A stretch of 14,129 nucleotides of DNA from positions 1-14,129 of the forward strand of contig CAKQNZ010000045.1 of the NCBI GenBank assembly GCA_934255435.1, given 5' to 3'. The position numbers and the translations under genes are program-made. Under the pieces are notes generated by a model, which saw only the letters and a program-made list of their open reading frames with translations, was not told the origin of the DNA and made no database searches. The first letter of the stretch is position 1, and each line of letters starts with the position of its first letter. Positions 7,976-13,285 of this stretch are shown here, one piece after another. Source of the DNA: an uncultured Clostridia bacterium. GTDB taxonomy: Bacteria; Bacillota; Clostridia; Peptostreptococcales; Anaerovoracaceae.

Positions 7976-8029
7976 AAGTTGACTTGACCACTATTATATG
8001 ACTGCCCTTTTTAGTTGTCAAGTCAACTA
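7976..8029 (-). promoter_or_regulatory. Consensus promoter with two MarR operator copies
   Basis: On the minus strand a perfect -35 TTGACA (8016-8021) and a perfect -10 TATAAT (7993-7998) are separated by 17 bases. An 18-bp near-palindrome, TAGTTGTCAAGTCAACTA (8012-8029), covers the -35 box. A second copy at 7976-7993 (AAGTTGACTTGACCACTA) matches the first, read on the opposite strand, at 16 of 18 positions and covers the end of the -10 box and the start-site region. This geometry would let the MarR protein shut off an intrinsically very strong promoter. The transcript would have a leader of about 150 bases before the start at 7836. Confidence 0.85.
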
Positions 8030-8101
8030 TTTATTCTTCACATAAACTCCATATGTCCGGCTTCATCCCCGGTGTTCATGCATCATGCCGCTTCACTGCC
8101 A

Positions 8102-8983
8102 TCAGTCGTTTTCCCCCATGAACTCCTCGCAAAGACTGCTGAGCACCCGTCTGTTAGCACTGCTCAGCGGTCCCAGCGGCAGCCTGCATCCGCCTGCTCC
8201 GATGCCTGCCATTTCCATGAAGGCCTTCACCGGCACAGGGTTCGTCTCACAGAACAGTGCGTTGATAAGGTTCAGATATTTAAGCTGTATTTTTTTCGCA
8301 GCTTCCGTATCTCCTGACAGATACGCTTCTGTCATTTCATTTACTTTCCCCGGCATTATGTTCGCCCATACCGAGACGGCGCCCATTCCGCCCATGGACA
8401 TTATGGCGATAGTTATATCGTCGTTGCCGGAATATATGCAAAAGTCGTCGCCTGCGAATTTTGAGATCTTTGCCACATATGACATATCCCCGCTGGCTTC
8501 CTTGATGCCGGCAATATTAGGGTGTTTCGACAGTTCGCCAACAGTCTGGGCGTCTATGCAAATTCCTGTCCTGGCAGGTACATTGTAAATGTATACCGGG
8601 ATGCTGACTGCGTCTGCCGTCCTGGTAAAATGCTCTTTCATACCGCTTTTGTTTGGCTTGTTGTAATATGGAGTTATCACCAGCAGTGCATCTGCGCCCA
8701 TCTTCTCGTATCTGATGCTTTTGGCGATGGTCTTCTCCGTGTTGTTGCAGCCGCTGTTTGCGATTATCGGGACCCTGCCTCTGCTTTCCGCCACCGCAGT
8801 CCGCACGATCGCATCCTGTTCCTCCTCGCTGAGAGCTGGAGTTTCCCCAGTGGTCCCAAGCACCAGTATTGCATCAGTGCCTTCATCTATATGCCAGTTT
8901 ATGAGTTCCCGCAGTCTGCTGTGGTCTACGCTGCCATCTTCATGGAAAGGCGTTACCAGAGCCACTATCGATCCTTTTATCAT
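8102..8983 (-). CDS. dapA: 4-hydroxy-tetrahydrodipicolinate synthase
   Basis: The enzyme condenses pyruvate with aspartate semialdehyde, the first committed step to diaminopimelate and lysine, in the cytoplasm. The 293-residue length is normal for the family, and the key residues fall at the positions used in E. coli DapA: GTTGE (43-47, Thr44 and Thr45), Tyr107 in YYNKP, Tyr133 and Arg138 in YNVPARTG, and the Schiff-base Lys161 in GIKEASGD. The ATG follows AGGAGG by five bases. It lies upstream of the marR-exporter operon in the same direction, with no clear terminator between. I see no lysine riboswitch upstream. Other members of this aldolase family (for example N-acetylneuraminate lyase) are less likely, given the intact Arg138. 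Confidence 0.93.
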   Translation of the reverse strand: MIKGSIVALVTPFHEDGSVDHSRLRELINWHIDEGTDAILVLGTTGETPALSEEEQDAIVRTAVAESRGRVPIIANSGCNNTEKTIAKSIRYEKMGADALLVITPYYNKPNKSGMKEHFTRTADAVSIPVYIYNVPARTGICIDAQTVGELSKHPNIAGIKEASGDMSYVAKISKFAGDDFCIYSGNDDITIAIMSMGGMGAVSVWANIMPGKVNEMTEAYLSGDTEAAKKIQLKYLNLINALFCETNPVPVKAFMEMAGIGAGGCRLPLGPLSSANRRVLSSLCEEFMGEND

Positions 8984-9379
8984 TATGTCCTCCTTTTCTC
9001 CTGTTTATCAGTTCCGGAGCCTTTATCGCAGTTTGCTCCGGCCTTGTTTCACATTTTTTGACGGTCATGTGCATTGCTCTGAGATTCTTTCTCCTCATAC
9101 AAATTTTCATATTCAGGAACATATATGCCTGCCACTCGCCAAAGCAGTTTCTGTAATAGCTTTGATTTTTTCGTTCGGTCTGCCAGATTTCAAGCTATAC
9201 AGGCCCCTTGTTTTCACGATCATGTGTCACAGAGCTACTGCTGCCGATACAGCTCTGCCGGCTGCTTTATCCGCTTTGCCGCCAGAGTCGTCCCTGCATA
9301 ACACACATCGTACATATATATTATGCTGTCTGTGAAAATATGTGCTGTTTGCATGGCGGGATATCTGCCCTTCTTGTCT
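8984..9379. other. Intergenic region between divergent dapA and GTPase genes
   Basis: About 400 bases hold no supported gene. One clear element is a perfect 7-bp stem, CCGGAGC/GCTCCGG (9014-9020 / 9035-9041), within the leader expected for dapA. On the minus strand it has no T run, but on the plus strand a T6 follows some ten bases later. Short minus-strand frames near 9120-9240 and 9240-9360 lack ribosome binding sites. The dapA promoter is presumably here, but I cannot pin it down. Confidence 0.35.
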
Positions 9380-9408
9380 TTGCAGACCGATACCGTTTGT
9401 GATACAAT
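9380..9408 (+). promoter_or_regulatory. Putative promoter of the GTPase gene pair
   Basis: A good -10 box TACAAT (9403-9408) lies 17 bases from a poor -35 box TTGCAG (9380-9385). It would start transcription just before the structured leader at 9423. The weak -35 could mean that an activator or another control is involved. Confidence 0.4.
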
Positions 9409-9422
9409 AGTTTATTAAGGGT

Positions 9423-9531
9423 GCAGCAGCTATACAGGCTGCTGCGCCGGGTGTAATGAAAATAAAACGCAGTTTCCTGCCTGAACCCGGGTCACCGCCG
9501 TGAAAGGGCGGTAACCATCCGGCAGCGCTGC
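9423..9531 (+). promoter_or_regulatory. Structured 5' leader, candidate cis-regulatory RNA
   Basis: Several consecutive stems can form: GCAGCAGC/GCTGCTGC (9423-9430 / 9438-9445, perfect 8 bp), CCGGGT/ACCCGG (9447-9452 / 9485-9490) enclosing GCAG/CTGC, and ACCGCC/GGCGGT (9494-9499 / 9507-9512), which can be extended by GGT/ACC. The self-complementary GCAGCGCTGC then ends about ten bases before the start region. GGCAG at 9521 could also pair with CTGCC near 9478, giving an alternative fold. There is no T run, so translational rather than transcriptional control would be expected. It matches no riboswitch class I can recall. A B12-box sequence is not present. Confidence 0.5.
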
Positions 9532-9546
9532 AGAAAGAAGGAATAT

Positions 9547-10734
9547 ATGATAAAAGTAGATATTATTTCCGGTTTCCTTGGAGCCGGCAAAACAACATTC
9601 ATCAAGGAGCTGATCTCCAAAGTTTTCAAAAATGAAAAAGTCGTGCTCATCGAAAACGAATTCGGCGAGATCGGTATAGACAGCGGTTTCATGAAAGAGG
9701 CCGGCATCGAGGTGACAGAAATGAACTCCGGCTGTATCTGCTGCACCCTCGTCGGCGACTTTGCAAAAGCACTGAAACAGGTTGCTGAAACATACAGTCC
9801 TGACAGGATAATCATCGAACCGTCAGGAGTGGGCAAACTCTCAGACGTAACAGCAGCCGTGGAAAGAATGGCTGAGGACGCCGATCTTGCAGTAAACAGC
9901 GCAATCACAGTAGTAGACGGCAAGAAAGCTCAGATGTATATGAAAAATTTCGGCGAGTTCTACAGCGATCAGCTGGAAAATGCGTCTACAGTAGTTGTCA
10001 GCAGGACTCAGATGATAGACGAAGCAAAACTGTCAACAGTCCTTTCCATGATACAGGAGCACAATCCGTCAGCAACAGTCATCACGACGCCATGGGACGA
10101 GCTTTCAGGCGACACCATCAAGGGTGCTCTGGAACACCAGACGCTGCCGATGCATGAACACCACCATGACCACGATGAGCATCATCACCACGATCACGAT
10201 GATGCCTGCGGCTGCGGCCATGATCATCACGACCACGAACATGACCACGATGAGCATCATCACCACGATCACGATGACGCCTGCGGCTGCGGTCACGACC
10301 ATCATGACCACGATGAGCATCATCACCACGATCACGATGATGCCTGCGGCTGCGGCCATAATCATCACGACCACGAACATGACCACGATGAGCATCACCA
10401 CCACGATCACGATGATACCTGCGGCTGTGGCCATGATCATCACGACCACCACCACGCCGACGAGATATTCGACAGCTGGGGTATCGAAACGGTACGCAGA
10501 TTCAGCCGCACAGAGATCGAAGACATACTCAAGCTGTTCAGCATGAACGATGATTTCGGCACGATCCTCCGTGCAAAAGGTATCATCAGCTCCCCTGACG
10601 GCAGCTGGTTCGAATTCGACATGGTACCGGACGAAACCGAGATCAGAGACCACAGTGCTGACTACACCGGCAGGATATGCGTCATAGGCACAGACCTGAA
10701 AAAAGACGACCTTGCAAAGCTTTTCAGCAACTGA
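9547..10734 (+). CDS. CobW/COG0523 metal-chaperone GTPase with long His-rich repeat insert
   Basis: The 395-residue G3E-family P-loop GTPase has Walker A GFLGAGKTT (9-17), the family's metal-binding CxCC (Cys63, Cys65, Cys66) and the Walker B region IIIEPSG (88-94). A His/Asp/Cys-rich insert spans residues 203-303, and a CobW C-terminal domain lies at about 305-395. The family delivers metals such as zinc, cobalt or nickel at the cost of GTP. The His and Cys content here points to transition-metal storage or delivery, and the metal cannot be told. The guanine-specificity motif, normally NKxD, reads SRTQ (152-155), lacking the Asp. The ATG is preceded by GAAGGA. It lies behind a structured leader and 171 bases before a second GTPase gene, probably in one transcript. 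Confidence 0.9.
   Translation: MIKVDIISGFLGAGKTTFIKELISKVFKNEKVVLIENEFGEIGIDSGFMKEAGIEVTEMNSGCICCTLVGDFAKALKQVAETYSPDRIIIEPSGVGKLSDVTAAVERMAEDADLAVNSAITVVDGKKAQMYMKNFGEFYSDQLENASTVVVSRTQMIDEAKLSTVLSMIQEHNPSATVITTPWDELSGDTIKGALEHQTLPMHEHHHDHDEHHHHDHDDACGCGHDHHDHEHDHDEHHHHDHDDACGCGHDHHDHDEHHHHDHDDACGCGHNHHDHEHDHDEHHHHDHDDTCGCGHDHHDHHHADEIFDSWGIETVRRFSRTEIEDILKLFSMNDDFGTILRAKGIISSPDGSWFEFDMVPDETEIRDHSADYTGRICVIGTDLKKDDLAKLFSN
10168..10455 (+). repeat. Four in-frame tandem repeats encoding the His-rich metal-binding insert
   Basis: Repeat units occupy 10168-10242, 10243-10305, 10306-10380 and 10381-10455. Three are 75 bases (25 codons) and the second is 63 bases, having lost four codons. Each unit encodes the core DHDEHHHHDHDD(A/T)CGCGH, so the insert has four identical C-G-C-G motifs embedded in His/Asp. 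Near-identity at DNA level suggests recent expansion and possible length variation between strains. Confidence 0.92.
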
Positions 10735-10905
10735 CATATCAGCACTCTCACCGGACTGCACAACAGAACAAAGGACAGGATCTGACTGGCATCTGATTTT
10801 TACAGCAATGATCGTTTCGATACACATTTTCAGATGCAGATCCTGTTGGCATCACGGAAACATCACAGAAGATGTTTCCCTGCACTATAAGGAGATAAAT
10901 GACAC
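10735..10905 (+). other. Spacer between the GTPase genes with two strong hairpins
   Basis: CAGGATCT (10776-10783) plus GCATCTG (10789-10795), separated by a 5-base bulge, pair perfectly with CAGATGC-AGATCCTG (10831-10845). This gives a 15-bp stem with a roughly 35-base loop. A second perfect 9-bp stem, GGAAACATC/GATGTTTCC (10856-10864 / 10871-10879), sits just before the ribosome binding site AAGGAG. Neither is followed by a T run, so they look more like RNA processing or translation-control elements than terminators. Confidence 0.6.
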
Positions 10906-11838
10906 ATGAGCATTCCTATTTATATATTCACAGGGCTGCTGGAAAGCGGCAAAACGACCCTGATGAAAGAGATAGCCGGAGAGCTTCTGGAACCCGGCAG
11001 GACCCTCCTCATCCTTACAGAAGAAGGCGAGGAGGAGTACGATGAAGCTTTCCTCAAAAAATACGACATAGAACTTATGAAGCTGGATGATGTTTCAGAG
11101 ATCAACTGCAGCTTCTGGGAAAAATGCAAAGCAAAGAAGCCTGCTCAGATGGTAATGGAGTACAACGGCATGTGGGACATGGACTCCCTGTTCAACAGCG
11201 GAGCGCCGGAAGATATTTTCATATACGGCATCTATTCGACAGTCGATGCAGACACAGTTGAGCTTTATCTGAACAATATGCGCAAACAGTTCCTGGAGCC
11301 GCTTCGTGACTCCAACCTGGTCATCTTCAACAGATGCGACGACAGCCACGACAGGCTGAAATTCAGACGTATCGTCAAAGGACTCAACCCGCCGGCTCAG
11401 ATAGCCTTCGAGAAAAAAGACGGCACGATGTATGAAAATATCGAAGAAGTCCTTCCTTTCGACTATTCAAAGGATGTTGTTGAGATCGAAGACATCGACT
11501 ATGGCCTCTGGTACCTGGACGCTCAGGAGAACCCCGGCAGATACATCGGCAAAGACATCGTTATGAAGGCACGCTTCTGTGCCAGCATGGAACCGGGACA
11601 GAGACACTTCGTTCCCGGCCGCCACGTCATGACATGCTGTGAAGACGATATCCAGTTCATGGGCTATATCTGCTACTACGACCAGCCCCTCACTTTCCAG
11701 CACGGCGACTGGGTGAAAGTCAGAGCCCGCTTCGATTTCGAATTCAACGACATCTACGGTGAAGAAGGTCCTGTACTCCACCTTGTAAATATCGAGCCAG
11801 CCAAAGCCCCGGATATCGAACTGGTGACATTCAGCTGA
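10906..11838 (+). CDS. CobW-like GTPase fused to a TIGR03943/YcgQ-like C-terminal domain
   Basis: The N-terminal half (about 1-185) is a P-loop GTPase related to CobW, with Walker A GLLESGKTT (10-18), a Walker-B-region EYNG (85-88) where CobW has EPSG, and the base-recognition motif NRCD (142-145). It lacks the CxCC motif, with only scattered Cys68 and Cys74. The C-terminal part (about 210-300: GRYIGKDIVMKARF, then RHVMTCCEDDIQFMGY, WVKVRARF, GPVLHLVNIEPA) resembles the soluble domain of TIGR03943/DUF1980 proteins such as YcgQ, which pair with YcgR-type permeases. Cys244-Cys245 are the conserved pair. By inference this is a GTP-driven partner in metal transport or delivery working with the upstream GTPase. 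No permease is seen in this window. The start has GGAG about ten bases upstream. Confidence 0.8.
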   Translation: MSIPIYIFTGLLESGKTTLMKEIAGELLEPGRTLLILTEEGEEEYDEAFLKKYDIELMKLDDVSEINCSFWEKCKAKKPAQMVMEYNGMWDMDSLFNSGAPEDIFIYGIYSTVDADTVELYLNNMRKQFLEPLRDSNLVIFNRCDDSHDRLKFRRIVKGLNPPAQIAFEKKDGTMYENIEEVLPFDYSKDVVEIEDIDYGLWYLDAQENPGRYIGKDIVMKARFCASMEPGQRHFVPGRHVMTCCEDDIQFMGYICYYDQPLTFQHGDWVKVRARFDFEFNDIYGEEGPVLHLVNIEPAKAPDIELVTFS

Positions 11839-11955
11839 TAAGATGCGTGCTCCGCTATATATAGCAGGGGCTCACAGAATCCCAATCAGCTTTGATACTG
11901 AATCATTCACACATATATAGTTGATTTATACGGTTTCAACAATAGCATAAATATC
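11839..11955. other. AT-rich spacer
   Basis: The spacer contains a palindrome GCTATATATAGC near 11856-11867 inside a weak GC-flanked hairpin soon after the GTPase stop. There is no T run and nothing else is recognised. The AT content rises from here to the right end. Confidence 0.3.
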
Positions 11956-12008
11956 ATAAATCGACCAGATTACTCAAAATGGATCTGGTCGATTTATAGT
12001 TTTTGTTT
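11956..12008 (+). terminator. Strong terminator closing the GTPase unit
   Basis: A perfect 15-bp stem, ATAAATCGACCAGAT / ATCTGGTCGATTTAT (11956-11970 / 11983-11997), has a 12-base loop and is followed by AGTTTTTGTTT. It isolates the GTPase pair from the HTH-nucleotidyltransferase unit. Confidence 0.9.
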
Positions 12009-12016
12009 GAAAACCA

Positions 12017-12045
12017 TTGACAGTATTCATTGAATACCTTATAAT
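12017..12045 (+). promoter_or_regulatory. Perfect consensus promoter with palindromic operator in the spacer
   Basis: TTGACA (12017-12022) and TATAAT (12040-12045) are separated by exactly 17 bases. The spacer contains a perfect 7-1-7 palindrome, GTATTCA-T-TGAATAC (12023-12037). A repressor bound there would block RNA polymerase. The HTH protein encoded just downstream is the obvious candidate. Confidence 0.88.
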
Positions 12046-12056
12046 CAAAAGGAGGA

Positions 12057-12073
12057 AAGTGGCTTTGCCACTT
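12057..12073 (+). other. Leader hairpin at the start of the HTH transcript
   Basis: A perfect 7-bp stem AAGTGGC/GCCACTT with a TTT loop lies within a few bases of the expected transcription start. It could stabilise the mRNA. An AGGAGG just upstream has no convincing gene behind it. Confidence 0.5.
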
Positions 12074-12114
12074 ATTATCATATTAAACTTTTCTTGATAT
12101 GCAGGAGAGCTGAC

Positions 12115-12657
12115 ATGAGTGTAAAAGAAATCCGCCAAAAGACCGGACTGTCACAGAGTAAATTTGCAGAAAGATACCGGATCCCTTTGCAAACTTTAAA
12201 GCAATGGGAATCAAGCGAAGGAAGTTCTTCCCACAGAAAACCTCCTGAGTATGTTGAGTTTCTTTTAAGCGAAGTTACTCAGCTGTCAAACAAGGACGAG
12301 GGCAAGTGTGCATGTGAAAAGAACATAGAGCCGAAAACGAACGCTGTATACTGTAATGTGCCCTCCAATAAGGTCATTCATACAATTCGTGCTGCCAGAG
12401 ACTCGAGAGGGATCGCACGATTATGGCTGCGCTACATAGCTAAACAGTTCGAAGACCATACTCCACCGCTTACTTCTTCAGAGCTTGAATACCTTCTTAA
12501 GTGTGATCAATTAACACTATTCCAGAAATGCGCACTGAAAAGAGCTTATCAAAGAGATACTCCAACCCACCAGTATGTTATCAAACTCGGACACAAATGC
12601 GATACATCCTTTGCTTCGAAGCTATTAGAAAGGAGCCGAATGAATGTTAAACAATGA
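12115..12657 (+). CDS. HTH DNA-binding protein, probable antitoxin/repressor
   Basis: Residues 3-32 form a classic helix-turn-helix, IRQKTGLSQSKFAERYRIP then LQTLKQWE, of the XRE/HigA-like type. Residues about 33-82 form a polar linker, and the C-terminal region (about 83-180, including IARLWLRYIAKQFED and LTLFQKCALKRAYQRD) is one I do not recognise. I chose the ATG at 12115 (180 residues) because AGGAGAG lies five bases upstream. A TTG at 12094 would add seven residues without support. The last 14 bases overlap the next gene. The self-contained promoter with a palindrome, and the overlap with a nucleotidyltransferase gene, suggest a repressor and antitoxin for that enzyme. Confidence 0.75.
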   Translation: MSVKEIRQKTGLSQSKFAERYRIPLQTLKQWESSEGSSSHRKPPEYVEFLLSEVTQLSNKDEGKCACEKNIEPKTNAVYCNVPSNKVIHTIRAARDSRGIARLWLRYIAKQFEDHTPPLTSSELEYLLKCDQLTLFQKCALKRAYQRDTPTHQYVIKLGHKCDTSFASKLLERSRMNVKQ

Positions 12658-13207
12658 ATATGAAGTGTTCAAAGCACTGAATACCGAATTGAAGGCAAAT
12701 GATATCATGCTTGAGATAATCTGTGTCGGCGGTTTTGTCCTGAGCCATTACGGATTAAAACAGACTTTGGATATCGATGGATTCTATAAACGAACACGAG
12801 AAACCGATGAAATAATAGAGCGAGTAGGCGACATGTTCGGGATCAATACCGACGAGGAGCCATGGCTGAACAACTCAGTTCAAAGTATGAATGAACTGCC
12901 CGATAGATCTATTTGTGATATTCTGTATAAATTCTCAAATTTAACAGTCCTGATGCCACCCCTGGAATATATCGCCGGAATGAAACTTCAAAGCGGACGA
13001 GAAAAGGATATCGATGATGTAGCTCTGATAATAAAAAAAGAACATCATGATGATCCTGTAAAATTTATCAACCAGCTAAAAGAAAAATACGACTTTGACG
13101 ATATCGATATATCATTGATACTCACCGCCTACGGCAAGGCCTACGGATTTGAATGGCTTGAGGAATATTATCAGAAACATGAATCAGAGTTGATAAATCT
13201 GATGTAA
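12644..13207 (+). CDS. Nucleotidyltransferase, AbiEii/DUF6036-like, probable toxin
   Basis: The 187-residue protein has the minimal nucleotidyltransferase signature: Gly-Gly at 29-30 (ICVGGFVLSHYGLK), then TLDIDGF (41-47) with the metal-binding Asp43 and Asp45. Later comes MKLQSGREKDIDDVALI (113-129), typical of AbiEii- and DUF6036-type enzymes. Members of this superfamily act as toxins in abortive-infection and toxin-antitoxin pairs by adding nucleotides to tRNA or proteins. Other members have housekeeping or resistance roles. The ATG at 12644 has AAGGAG eight bases upstream and overlaps the HTH gene by 14 bases, indicating translational coupling. The low GC content and the neighbouring surface protein suggest acquired DNA. 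The toxin role is inferred from context. Confidence 0.78.
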   Translation: MLNNEYEVFKALNTELKANDIMLEIICVGGFVLSHYGLKQTLDIDGFYKRTRETDEIIERVGDMFGINTDEEPWLNNSVQSMNELPDRSICDILYKFSNLTVLMPPLEYIAGMKLQSGREKDIDDVALIIKKEHHDDPVKFINQLKEKYDFDDIDISLILTAYGKAYGFEWLEEYYQKHESELINLM

Positions 13208-13243
13208 ATTTTTTGTATTTACACAAAACTCGAAACAAATTCT

Positions 13244-13277
13244 GCCGTATCAATGGTGATTACCACATTGATACGGC
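13244..13277. terminator. Shared hairpin between convergent genes
   Basis: A perfect 12-bp stem GCCGTATCAATG / CATTGATACGGC (13244-13255 / 13266-13277) with a 10-base loop sits between two convergent stop codons. T runs on either side are poor, but the position suggests a bidirectional terminator. Confidence 0.7.
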
Positions 13278-13285
13278 ATCCTTAT

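Noticed and set aside
8984..9120. Lysine riboswitch or T-box upstream of dapA.
   Set aside because: I could not find the conserved lysine-element motifs or a T-box GGTGG sequence. Only a simple 7-bp hairpin is present.
9121..9360. Two minus-strand frames of 36-39 codons in the dapA upstream region, one protein-like in composition.
   Set aside because: Neither has a ribosome binding site and both are short. Chance frames cannot be excluded.
9423..9531. Cobalamin riboswitch controlling a CobW-like gene.
   Set aside because: The conserved B12-box sequence and the GGTG/AATCC core spacing are not found. CobW homologues in such contexts are often zinc-related.
10168..10455. CRISPR-like array, because of regular direct repeats.
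   Set aside because: The repeats are contiguous without spacers, in frame and protein-coding.
10105..10827. Long minus-strand open frame opposite the His-rich region, encoding Val/Met/Ile-rich sequence.
   Set aside because: It is the mirror image of His/Asp codon repeats. It has no ribosome binding site and its hydrophobic look is a by-product of the repeat.
12051..12093. A tiny hydrophobic leader peptide (GTG at 12059 or TTG at 12065) behind AGGAGG upstream of the HTH gene.
   Set aside because: Spacing is poor for GTG, the frame is only 10-13 codons and it coincides with a hairpin. It is more likely an unused binding-site-like sequence.
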